Shown here: piece by piece, positions 1-10,400 of the stretch
How the letters are laid out: every line of letters begins with the position of its first letter
How positions within the stretch are numbered: the first letter of the stretch is position 1
From: Syncephalastrum monosporum B8922
Lineage: Eukaryota > Mucoromycota > Mucoromycetes > Mucorales > Syncephalastraceae
Direction of reading: 5' to 3'
DNA: 64,000 nt
NCBI GenBank assembly: GCA_000697355.1
Contig: JNEN01001244.1
Location: 310,001 to 374,000, forward strand
Made by a program: the position numbers and the translations under genes
The notes under the pieces: generated by a model
What the model saw: only the letters and a program-made list of their open reading frames with translations
The model's database searches: none
Told to the model about the DNA's origin: nothing

Positions 1-212
1 TTGCTGGAATCAAACAGGCCGGTGGCGGTACGACTTCGTTTGGTGTGGTATATCGGCTGCTTTCCAGTGGAAGTAATGGGCACCGTGTTTCTACAAATGG
101 TCATCAGCTTGTTGTCGTCTTTGTTTATGGCTTGTTGCCGAGCTCGACGGTGGAGAACGTACTCTGAGAGGGTATAGGATGCGGAAAAAGGGTGGGTAGA
201 CGGTGAGTCCAT
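1..212 (-). CDS. Partial hypothetical protein, N-terminal end
   Basis: An open frame runs leftward from an ATG at 212-210 to the window edge, about 70 codons with no stop. The visible part is basic and polar, beginning MDSPSTHPFSASYTLSEY, and shows no signal peptide, membrane segment or family motif I recognise. The start is supported by the sequence just upstream: on the minus strand, 213-330 is a strongly CT-rich tract of the kind seen before most starts in this window. It lies head-to-tail behind Spc25. The rest of the gene is outside the window, so no function is proposed. Confidence 0.5.
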   Translation of the reverse strand, partial: MDSPSTHPFSASYTLSEYVLHRRARQQAINKDDNKLMTICRNTVPITSTGKQPIYHTKRSRTATGLFDSS

Positions 213-541
213 GAGGTCAGCTAATGATGACAAGAGAAGAGACAGAGAAACGGGCAGAGGGAGGAAAGGAGAGAAAACAAGGAAAAGACGAGGAAAATCG
301 CGAAGGTTAGAAAAAGCCAATTTGAAATCTCACGCGATCCACCCACCCCCCTCTCGTCCACTCACAAAAATTCTTGACCCATTTATTCCACGTGATGCCG
401 CATAACAGATCAGAGACCGTCCTTCCCTACAGCATGCAGGACAGGCATTTTATACGTCTTGTTACGTATATGTATTTATTTATGTACACGCTAGTGCGAA
501 ATGGTGTCGTTGCAGCTATGACTTTTGGTATATACAGCCTA
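213..541 (-). promoter_or_regulatory. Promoter and CT-rich leader of the partial left-edge gene
   Basis: This 329 bp gap lies between the Spc25 stop and the start of the left-edge gene. On the minus strand 215-330 is a long pyrimidine tract, the usual leader composition here. I see no clear TATA box and no conserved coding signal. ORFs called in it on the plus strand are low complexity and look spurious. Confidence 0.4.
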
Positions 542-1547
542 TCAAGCAAGAGCCTGTCTTTCCTTGTTGGCAAACATGTAAAATGCCCTCCACATCGAAC
601 GTATGAATTGGTACACGTCGTGTGTCTCGTTCAGCGTCTGGAGAAGATCGGGCAAATCCGGTACGCTAGGAACGCATTCTCGCACTTCAATGGGGGGGGG
701 GTTGTTTGTTGAGATGAATAGGAAAGCAGAGCCACTTGGATCATTGGAAAACATACCTGTGTAAGGTTCCGGCTTGGATGGGGTGCACAAGATAAAGTAG
801 TATGCCTCGGATGGATTATCCTCACGTACGCACGTAAATTCAAATTTCAAAACGTCCTCTATCCAATGTGTGTGTGTGAGCAAGTATACCTACAGACCCT
901 TGCTTGCCTATTATCCTGCAATACCTTCCATGGTGACGATGTCGAGTTTGAGAGCCTCACGACAGGCCATGGCTTGCGCGCTGACGTCCTGGCGTTGGGA
1001 GATCCGTAATTGGTTTTCGTTGGCTACGTGTTTTCAAGGTTAATTATCATCCTTGTCGTTTGCGCCTGGGACCTGGATTCACCTGCTCCTCGCGCCTGGG
1101 CCACCTTTTGCTTGACACGGTCGAGTCTCGCCTGCGTTCGCTTTGCGCGGATAGTCGCAATTTCACGGCGCATGTGGTCGATCGCCTCGGCCAGTTGGTG
1201 TCGCTCTTGCTCTGCCTCGGGCATCTCTACAACAGGGACAGGTCAGAAGAGATTTATGAAAGGTTCCCAAGGCTTACTGGTTTCGTAGGCAGCGATCTCG
1301 GCTTTCGTTTGTTCGATGGCACTCTGGAGGGCTGACTGTTGGCCTGGATGAGACGAGGGAGAGTCGATGAATAGGGACTCGGAGAGGATGGGCCAATGAA
1401 CCTACTTTGTTGATCCTGCACGAATTCATGAAGGGCGCGCTGAGCAGCGTCTTGTTTGCTTTGCTCTTGGGATATGTGCGCTTCGATACGCTGCGTGCTT
1501 TCGGCTAAAAGAGATCGCACTTCCTCGAATCGTTTATCAAAGGCCAT
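542..1547 (-). CDS. SPC25: Kinetochore protein Spc25 (Ndc80 complex)
   Basis: Six exons splice to about 231 residues, close to the family's usual length. The first ~115 residues are a charged coiled coil (for example EQERHQLAEAIDHMRREI). The C-terminal ~85 residues fit the Spc25 globular domain: DVLKFEFTCVREDNPSEAYY, then VRECVPSVPDLPDLLQTLN and the terminal QFIRSMWRAF helix, where the family has a conserved LN.t..f..Fi..mR.aF pattern. Spc25 pairs with Spc24 in the Ndc80 complex, anchoring it to the inner kinetochore (family knowledge). Introns are short with GT-AG edges; the one before DVLKF uses GTATTG and removes an in-frame stop. The start at 1547 is the first ATG of the coiled-coil exon. 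The identification rests on the C-terminal domain and is fairly secure. Confidence 0.82.
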
Positions 1548-1866
1548 GATTGAAAGGGGAGTGGAACTGCTTTTGCGCTATTCAACGCGTTGACCAGCAT
1601 AAAAAATTGGAGGGGAGGGAAAGGACGCGCTCCAAAAATAACAGTGTCGGTATCTCAGTCAGCGGGAATGACTGTATCCCGTCTTGGATTCAAAAGCATG
1701 GAGCGTCCCACTTTCTTCCAGACAGGGTGCTCACACAAGCACGTATTACTTTTTATTAGCTTGATCGTTTAAATATAAGGTTGACAGTATAGTAAATTCG
1801 ACGCGGTGCATAACGAACGAAACAGAAAATTGAAATACCAGGAATCCTTCTATAGTTTGCCTTTTT
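1548..1866. other. Intergenic gap, Spc25 promoter and Sec12 3' end
   Basis: This 319 bp gap separates the Sec12 stop from the Spc25 start; both genes are on the minus strand. It must contain the Sec12 3' UTR and the Spc25 promoter. I see no convincing TATA box and no protein-like open frame. A pyrimidine-poor AT-rich stretch near 1750-1860 probably belongs to the Sec12 terminator. Confidence 0.4.
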
Positions 1867-3353
1867 CTAATCGTAGTCGGTACCAGGCGCGGTCTGTATA
1901 ACAGGCTCTGCCACAGGAGGCTTGGGAGGCCGTATCGCGTTATACAGCACGCTGTGGGAGGGGCGGCCACTGCTGAAGGCAATGCTCAGACCCAGGGCAA
2001 TAAAGGCCACAATAATAGCAAGCAACAGCGTGTAGAGGGGGTTGATTGTGGTGGGTGGGAACTGCTCTGGTAAGATCGCGATACGACAAGAGTTATCGGC
2101 CGATCCGGTCGCCAGCAACCGTCGGTCGTGACTGATAGCAACACTTGTGATGGAGAATCCATGTGCGTTCGGTATGCGGGTCAGCACCTAAAAAGGGACG
2201 CGTACATGAGTTGATCTGTCCTTGTGCTTCCCTGCTCCATTTGCATTGCTTACTCGTAAGCTGATCGCGTCCAACAGAATGATGCTCAAGTCAGAAGATG
2301 TGACAGCCAAGATACCGCCGTCGCGGCTGACACAAGCGGCAGTGATGGGCTTTTTGGATACGCGCTTTTTGGACTTGATCTCGAGGGTGTAAGGGTCCAT
2401 CTGGCAGACGAAGCCGCTGCCGTTGACTTGATTCACAATGGCAAATGCGGACTCTTTGCAATAGCCTCGGCCATAGCGGAAGGCGCGGAAAGAAACCTTG
2501 TTCTTTTTGTCGACCGCAGCCGGCGAGAGAGACTGGATGATCTTGCCTGCGTTACGACCCCGTAGATTGATCAGTTTGATGCTGTCACGGAGCACACAGA
2601 CAAGCTTGTCTTTCTCGAGTGCAATGTCGACATCCATCACCTCGTCGCCGACGTTGACAGGATCAAAGCTAGGGTCAAGGTCGGGATACTTCAGGAGATG
2701 GACCGTGCCCTCTGTCGTGCCCGCCGCCAGTAACGTGCCATCGTAACTGAAGCGGACCACCTTTTGGTACTCTTCCGGATTGGTGCTTTTCACAGTTTGG
2801 ACAGTCTGAATTGCGTCAAACCTGTTTTGGACGTGTCAGACGGCGTCTCGCGCTCAGCTTATTACGCATACCGATCCTCCAAAACGTCGAATAGGCGGCA
2901 ACACTCGTTCTTCCCGTCTTTGATACTCTGCTCGGAAGCATTGATGCCTGATACCACGACTGGTTTCTAACGAGAAGCAGCAGTCGAAGAAGGTAAGGAG
3001 ATCGACCATCACGCAGGATTTCGAAAACGAGGGGGAGACCAACTTACGGTGGGATGAGCGTCTAGGCACATGGGCGCATCGTGATCAGGAGGCAGGTCGT
3101 AAACCGCTTGTTCCTCGAGATCCTTGCGGCGCGGTTCGACCTTGAATGAGACCTGGACATGGAGAGTATAAGTTCAATGCACGTCGGTCGCTCATCACGC
3201 GTGGAATAAAGCACTCACGAGTTTGTTTTCGACGCCTGTCCGGCCAGCACCACCGCCCCCCGCCACGACGAGCTGTCCGTCGGCGGTGAAACCAAGGCCA
3301 AAGACGGGGAACCCGACGGGCACAGAAAAGGAAGGGCAAACCGGAGGAGCCAT
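1867..3353 (-). CDS. SEC12: Sec12/PREB-like Sar1 guanine nucleotide exchange factor (WD40, ER membrane)
   Basis: Five exons splice in frame from the ATG at 3353. The N-terminus has the diagnostic glycine-rich loop of the Sec12/PREB propeller, VVAGGGGAGRTGVENKL, which in the family binds potassium and helps open Sar1. WD40 blades follow, including VVRFSYDGTLLAAGTTEGTV, GGILAVTSSDLSIILLDAIS and ISHDRRLLATGSADNSCRI. Near the C-terminus a ~22-residue hydrophobic segment (YTLLLAIIVAFIALGLSIAF) forms the single ER anchor, leaving a short lumenal tail. Sec12 activates Sar1 at the ER and starts COPII coat assembly. Splice junctions restore SI.DGKNECCRLF between the second and third blades, as expected. 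Length and topology match the family, with no sign of damage. Confidence 0.9.
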
Positions 3354-3890
3354 GCCGTATACAAAATGGGAAGATAGCAAAAAGGACACTGTCCGTAGCT
3401 TCACTGGAGCTCGGGAGTGGCGATTTTTGTTTCTCAGCACCTTGTGCGACTACTGCATAAAGAACGAAACAAAACCCCCTAAATAATTCTCACTTCACTC
3501 CTTCAATCCCGAGACATTCGATCGATATGCACGAAGCCATCCATGGTCAGCCTCGAAATACTCTGTAGTAGAAGCATAATGATATAAGAGCATCCCCACG
3601 GTACACTTGTGCTCCACGTATCATTACGTATGCATACACATAAACATAAGACCGGATCCACGCAGAAAGGTCACATGTAACCAACCAGGCAGACGCCCAG
3701 TCCAGCGGGCGACGCGTATCGTCATCGATCATTCATCATCATTGCTTGCTAGCTTTGTCTCTCTTTGAATTCAAGAACCCTTTCTTTTTTTATAAAAAAA
3801 TTATTTCTCTTCCTTTCTTCCCCCCAACTTCTCTGAAACGTCTACATACACACAACATCTTATCATAGCAAAGGCGCGTATATACACACG
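3354..3890. promoter_or_regulatory. Divergent promoter between Sec12 and the 3891 gene
   Basis: A 537 bp region lies between two divergently transcribed genes. On the plus strand a TATA-like TATAAAAAAA at 3791-3800 is followed by a TTCTCTTCC-type pyrimidine tract and the ATG at 3891, a spacing of about 100 bp. The left half would serve the Sec12 gene. No coding signal was seen. Confidence 0.5.
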
Positions 3891-4571
3891 ATGGCTGACA
3901 ACAACGTAAATGCACTGGGTCAACGCTTCCAAGAGCTGCGCTCGATTCAAGGTCAATACAACGGAGGCGAGTTCAACGAGACTGTCGACTCCCCAAACGG
4001 CGAAAAGTTCCAGGTCATGAAGGTATAAAAACGAGCAGCAACGCACGCTGCGTTAGAGGAAAAGAGACGACTTGTTTGAACGTAATGTTGATATATATAT
4101 AATAGTCTCTCGGAGACCAACTCGGACTGCCTGGCACAGCAGCAGCAGATGTCCTCGCGCGGTTGGGTAAGCCGGATGAGCTGACCCCATCGTTGCAGTC
4201 GTCTGCAGGTGTTCCGGTCATGCCAGGTAACGTCTTTGCAACCCTTATTTCTCTTCATCTTCTTTTTTCCTGTGTGTATACGTGTATGTGTGTCCTCATG
4301 CATGATTTCAACTTTCAGGTCCAGCCATAACCGGTGCTGCTGCCGAAGGCGCTCAAGCTCAGCAGCAGCAACAACAATCTTACTACTTTGTCTATTACTG
4401 GCGCCAGAAGCACGACTACCTTTACTTCAAGGTCATTCATACATTTATTCAATCACACGTCCATCTTTCTTCGTCTCTTCTTTCTATCGCTGACTCTCTT
4501 GTGCTTTTTACCTTTAGATTGATCCTGTCAACGAGACCGTTATCACCTCTGACTGGCACAAGACCGAATAA
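3891..4571 (+). CDS. Conserved fungal protein of unknown function
   Basis: Four exons splice cleanly (phases 0, 1, 0) to about 139 residues. The N-terminal part is polar and contains SLGDQLGLPGTAAADVLARL and a LGKPDEL turn. A Gln-rich stretch follows, and then an aromatic C-terminal block, YYFVYYWRQKHDYLYFKIDP, ending near TSDWHKTE. I recall similar short fungal proteins with a Y.WR..HDYL.F signature and no assigned role, so this is probably a conserved family, but I cannot name it. No signal peptide or membrane helix is visible, so a cytosolic or nuclear protein is likely. The TATA/CT-rich promoter is well formed and the gene looks intact. Confidence 0.75.
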
Positions 4572-6290
4572 ATTGACATTAGTTAGTCTGATACAGCTTG
4601 CGCATATCACTTTGACATATCTACTTATTGATTATGGGTGTATAATGCATGTATGGATTTCACATCAGTGCGACGGAAACTGATATACGTTGGGATAAGA
4701 TTATGACGCTTTATAAACCAAACAGAGAGGACATGAATATGGAAAATAATAAGAGAAGTGCACAACAGAACAGTATATTTTTTCAGCTCCAAGGCCAAAT
4801 TTTTGTGCGCATAATCTATCGTGTACACATAAAGGTAAAAGTCACTGGTTTCATGACAGTGATTTAGCTTCTATCTTTTAATTTGCAAAGCATCACATCA
4901 GCTTATGCATAGTTTCTGATGGAGTGCTGGTCGCCAAATAATCTTCCTCGTCATACACGTGTGCCATGGAAGCCGCAGACGACGAACGACCACCCAAGTC
5001 TCATTGCTATTATATAATAACATAATAGTGGATGCAAAAGCACTGATAATATATCGCTCTATGGATTTTACTCCATACGCATATGATCCAAGTATTATTT
5101 GAAAGTATCTGAAGTACCAAACTCTCAGCAAAGTTACTGTGAGTTGTAAGCACCCAGCTGGTTGCTCGTGTTTATTGTTTATTTGTCTGAACAGCGACCA
5201 AGCCAAATTACATATGCACAAAGAGCGTTTTGAAGGTGAGGTTTCCTGGCCTAGCTACTGTAATTTGTGTGAGCTCAAGATGGCATTGGAAAGAGGATGT
5301 GTTTCGCATGATGAAAAGCCATGAAAACCCTGGTCACGTACATACAACACATCACATTATATATTTGGGTATTCCGTGTTATAGTAACCATTTGATTGCA
5401 AAATCTAATGAAGGGTTACGCGAACTTCACTATTACGATGGAAACACACAACCTGTAATGGAAATCATATAAATTATCACTCATTTGGCGGATTTCACTT
5501 GCATCCTAGTTGATACTTTCATGTGCCGTCACTGGTTCCACCGAAAATAGAACGACTAGGTTGTCTACGATGCCATATTTATAAAGCATCTCATATGTAT
5601 ATACATGCCGCTAATAATTGAAAATCGAATTTAAAAAGGTCTTGCATATTTTGAAGCAGCTATAATAATGCCCATCGAACGTAAAATCTTGGTCTGAGAA
5701 GCACGTAGAAGAGCAGACATAATATTACAGGGCAGTGCTGAATGGCGTAATTTGGACGCCAGAATATGTATGTATAATGAATTGAAGGACTGCATAACTT
5801 AATAGATTGCAGTAGTAGATTTCTAGAAGCATGGTTGGCTTAAAACCATACTAAATATAGCATTGTCTCGCCATGGGTGTGCACATGGGCTATCATCTCA
5901 AAGTGGACTGCATGAAGACCCTGATACACTGATTCCTCGACGAGATAGACAGCATTCCAAAGAGCTTATGCACCGTTTCCAATTGGCTATGACAGATGTT
6001 GTCGTGGCTCACCATTATGTGTAGAGTAATAACGATGCATGAAGCCAATGAGTACATTTGCTATTTTGGAAAATTATATTACGAAAGGCGACCAGCGCAT
6101 ATACAGCATGTTTACTAATGACGCCATTATGTATGTAATGGGGAGTGGAATTGGGTAAATAGTGATTATAAGGCATAAAAGCACAAGATTAATGGGGCCG
6201 CAACAGCCCCATACTGCGGATTGAACGGCCCAGGCCGTAAACTAGGGCATCCATGTGACAACAGCGCCGGGTTCTTGTTCCGGATTTGAT
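4572..6290. other. Gene-poor AT-rich region
   Basis: About 1.7 kb without a supportable gene. The open frames present are short, lack introns that join to anything, and have no protein-like composition. The 3' UTR of the 3891 gene lies at the left end. No tRNA-like B box, long inverted repeat or tandem array was found by eye. It could contain decayed mobile-element DNA, but I see no recognisable remnant. Confidence 0.4.
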
Positions 6291-6572
6291 TCAGTTCTGT
6301 TGCCTTCCATTGAGCCATGCGCCAATACTTTGCTTGCTCGGGCGTCTGCCTAGCTGGGTCGGGCAATCTTGATCTTCCTTGACAATAAAAAAGGTCGCAG
6401 GGTCGTTGACGATGACCACACGCGAAAATGTGACACGGCCCATTGAAGATGCTGACTTTGAGCTCCGAAGACGGGAGCAACATGATGTGCTCAAGTCAGA
6501 GTCATTACGCGACGGGTACGTTGGACGAGGAGGGAGAAAAAAGGGCACCATTGTGTTGTGGAAAAACAGCAT
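6291..6572 (-). CDS. Possible small hypothetical protein (93 aa)
   Basis: An open frame of 94 codons runs from an ATG at 6572 to a TGA at 6291. Upstream on the minus strand is a pyrimidine-rich tract (about 6573-6620) with a TATATAATG-like element further up near 6630, the normal promoter layout here. The protein is Ser/Arg-rich and contains MGRVTFSRVVIVNDPATFFI; the RVTF core resembles a PP1-docking RVxF motif (inference only). I do not recognise a family. An overlapping plus-strand frame (6379-6612) is an alternative reading, and the first ATG may not be the true start because a CTCTCCAG acceptor-like site sits just before it. Treat as tentative. Confidence 0.3.
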   Translation of the reverse strand: MLFFHNTMVPFFLPPRPTYPSRNDSDLSTSCCSRLRSSKSASSMGRVTFSRVVIVNDPATFFIVKEDQDCPTQLGRRPSKQSIGAWLNGRQQN

Positions 6573-7437
6573 TCGGACAACTGGAGAGCAAAGTAAAAAA
6601 GAAGAAAGGTAAGAGAAAAGCACGACATTATATAGGTATGATAAAGTGAGGCTATGATATGCACCATACGCACACGCGCGCGCGTGCACCTTGCTCCTGC
6701 ATAATTTACGCATCACAAGCGCCGCGAATCCGAAAGAAAGATTCAGCACCGAAATATAACGCATACCATGTGCGGCTGACTCAATACGGGTCAGCAATCT
6801 GCATGTCTTGATACATAAAGCTGCGATTGAAGCCAGCCAAAGAAGCGACCGTGCTTGTTAATATCTACTCCTGAAGGAGTTTGACAAAACTCTAATCCGT
6901 CATGCCGATTAGTTCATTTATTCTGGGGTGGGCCATCCAGTTGCCAATGTAACTATGGAAACCCGGGAAACGTCCATACCGCCCCACATCCGTATGTGCA
7001 CCGCCATTGAAATTGCTTTTTGCATGTCAAAGACACGCACTACAGCAATTATTTCTCCATCTCTATCGTGCAAGCCGCTCAAGATCTCCTGTCACCTTTT
7101 AATTACAGATTTAGCTTTCGCTCCATCTTCTTCCTTCCTTTCTTTTCTTTTCTCTTTGCCCTTATCTTATCTTTTTTTTTTTTACTTGTCTACTCTTATG
7201 CCCATGTGCGCCTCTAATTAGAAAAAAAGGGAGCATGTCCCACCGACGCATGATTATGCCGTTACACCCGCCTTCATTACCAGAACGCTTCAGTAGCATG
7301 TACGTGTACCTGATTCCGGCTGAAACGAACAAGACGAATGGAGTTTGAAAATTCAATTAGAGACGTTCTTTTAACAGTGGAGAAATGCTATGAACTTACT
7401 AAGGAAACCTCGAAGCATTTTTGTTATGCTGATATTT
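6573..7437. other. Region 3' of the Fanzor gene; candidate site for its guide RNA
   Basis: An 865 bp non-coding stretch downstream of the Fanzor stop. It contains an alternating purine-pyrimidine run (CACACGCGCGCGCGTGCACC) near 6670-6690 and a T/C-rich tract at 7135-7195. No protein-like frame is visible. TnpB-family nucleases usually draw their guide RNA from DNA near the end of their own element, so this flank is a reasonable place to look. I could not identify a terminal inverted repeat or target duplication by eye. Confidence 0.3.
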
Positions 7438-10400
7438 TCATTGTTGTTGAAGTGGCGGTGTAGTTGGCCGTGCTCGTGGTCGTGGAGGTGGTCTGGTCAA
7501 AATCGGAGGTCGACCGCGACCCAAGGCCTCGTTGAACGCGATGCGCCGAATGTTTCGACTGGCGTTGATATCGCGCTGCCACAATGTTCCACACAGTTGA
7601 CAAGCGAGAACACTGTTTAGCGCATAATCAAAGCCTTGGGGTTGAACTTTGGGCATCGGTCGGCTGTTGCACCGCGAACAGACTTGTGATGTGTAGTACT
7701 CGTCGACGAGAACAACGACCAGCAGACCACACCGCTCTGCTTCTTTCAGCTTCTGGAAAAGGCGACGGGACAAGCCAGAATACTGCACGCCAGCCATGCT
7801 CGTCGCAAAGGTGGCACTTCCCAGAGCCACAAGCGGGATTCGTCCGGGAGCAGGTGGGCTGAAGGGTTTTTGGCGCCATTTCGAGACTTTCTTTTTCTTG
7901 GCAGGCCTATGTAAAAAATGTTCAGAGGGAATACTCGCTGACTTATAGAAATATTATACCTGAGAAATGTTGCGGCAGAGGAGGTACTTGCATTATTGCT
8001 GTATAAAGTTGTAAAAGCTGCATCCTCATAGTCAAGACGTAAGAGAATACAATACGTACCTTTCCTTGAGATCATCCTGCTCCTGCTCCTGCTCCTGTTG
8101 CTGCTCCTGTTGCTGCTCCTGCTCCTGCTCCTGTTGCTGCTCCTGCTGCTGCCCTCGTCTGCGCCGTCTTGGTGGTCGGTCCCTGTGTTCGGTATTTCCC
8201 CGGCTTCGATATTTCTTGCCGCCGTTCATGAAAATCTTGATCATCTCAGCGTCTGCTCGCTGCCTGCCTTTGTAATTCCAAAACCGGAGCTGCGGCATGA
8301 ACTGGCCATAGAAGGCATGTAGACGAGCAAAATGGCCGAGTCTGCTCCGAAGTCCGTTCACAAGAAGATCAAGGTGACTTGTCTTGAGCGTCTGCAGCTG
8401 CTGTTCAATCTCGCCAATCTGTTGGTCGTTCTTCTCTTGCAGTATACGTGCAGTGGTCTTCTTGAATCCAGCAAATGAGTAATACTCTGCGCTGCTCATC
8501 TTCCGGATCTCGTGTCTCTCCTCACCGTGGCCGTTGCTTGCTACGAATATCTCCTTGAGTCCTGGATCAGCACCCCAAAGGTCAAAGACCTGCTGCAGTT
8601 CGGCCTCATCAAAGTCCTTTGCTTCCAAGTCAGGCAGCTCTTGCTGAGCGCGTCTTCTTGCCATGATAAAGTCGATATCATAGCCGTCTGTCCTGATTGC
8701 CATGGTGAATAGGTGGCGGGGCTGCGCTGTAGTTTCCCAACTAGCGATGATGTCGTCCACCTTGATGCTTGAAAAGTCGAATACGGCATTGAACAAGCGT
8801 AGATACTCTGCACGAGAACGAGGACTCGTTGGAGCGATGCCTGCTTGTCTGTGTAGCATTTCGCGAAGACCACTACGATTGATCAAAGCAGATAGATCTT
8901 GGCCGTCCAAGGACGCGTAGCGCTTCTGGAATGACATTTGTGGCATCAACGAAAATAAACGCCATGTGCTTGCTATCAAGTGCATTTCGGGCAAGAAGCA
9001 ATCTTCGCGCGGGACAGCGGATTCACCAGTTTGACGGATATCATCCAAGAAAGTTCTTGAGTTCACGATAGATCGCCGGGCAGCGGCAATGGTTTCAGTC
9101 ACGGCGAGGAGGGAGGCGTCTCCCAGACGGTGAGCCATGATGGTACCTTGGTTCTCGGCATTGACGGCGTCCCGGATGCGCCTGCTTAGCTGATTACGGT
9201 ATCGTCTGCTGAAGCTGGCATACTCTGGCAGGTCGAGATCCCTGAGGGCCGCACGCGCCCACGCTGTCGTCGCTTCAACTTGCGGCTCTTCAGCTCTGGC
9301 CATCGCGGCCTCATTAGCATCCTCGATTTGGCGCAGACAACGGAACATGAAACGCATGTACAGCTCTGGGTGAGATGATAGTCTTTCGAGGGTGATGGGA
9401 CGGGCGTTTTGACCACCCAAGAGCTCCACTGCACGGTCGACAAGGTCGTTGACAATGCCCTGCAAGGCTTCTGTTTGCTCCACAGCATCTGGCCAATTCG
9501 GGGCAGCTTCCCCGTCTGCGAAGCGCGTATATGCGAATTTGGCCAGGCTCTTGGCTGCTTGCGGATCGGGGTGCTCGTCGCTCTCCAGAAGACTGTACTG
9601 GAAGTACTTGAGGGCACGGGACTGGAAGCGCTCCGTCAACGAGTTGACAAATGAAGTCCTCATCTCTCGAGCCAAAGAGGACCTCGAGTGCGAGTAGGGT
9701 AGCCGGCGCCGTTCCTGTGCCACCAGGCAATGCGCGTCATTGTTGATTTCTTGGCGGTAGGCAGCAAAGACGTCTTGTAGCTCCTGGGCGGGAATCCTTT
9801 CGTTCTGGGTTGTGACAAAGGGCGACCCATTCGCCAGCTGTATGCAGGCAAAAAAGAAGGGCTGGGAGAATACCGCTGCAGGTGGCGGATCTTGCTCGCG
9901 AGTGGAGAGACTGTGCAGCAGGTAAAAATGTGCAAACGCGTATGCTTTGCCGGCAAGTTCCGTGATATACTCTGACAGCAGATTGGCCTCTTGCATAAAG
10001 CGCTCACGCGGAGCATTCTCGAGGCGCAGGACACTTGCAAGTCCGCTCTTGCGGGTGAAGTTTGTGTAGTCCGGGCCGAGAAGTCTCTTCATGCGCTCAT
10101 CAGTGGACTCGACGTGGAAGAGGCACAGTGAGCTGGAGGCATTGCTGTGATGTCGTTCTGGGTCGTAGGCGCCGGCGTTCACGCAGCGGGAGCAAGCCGG
10201 TGTTTTGGGGTTCTTGATCTTGCGCTCCCGCTCGACTTTGCCTTTGGTACGGCCCCGTTTTGCAGCCTCACGCGCTGATTCCGAGACGCTGGAGCTCGCT
10301 TTGCTAGACATGCTCTCTCGGCGACTGGACGCCGTCCCATACCTTTTGTTGTATGGGCACTTTTTCGTGCGCGCGTCCTTATGGCCAGCCTGCCCACAGC

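Noticed and set aside
7135..7195. T/C-rich tract as a second promoter
   Set aside because: No start codon or exon of quality follows on the plus strand within a reasonable distance.
9186..9730. Overlapping minus-strand frames inside the Fanzor gene
   Set aside because: They are out-of-frame readings of the nuclease exon; only the long frame contains the family motifs.
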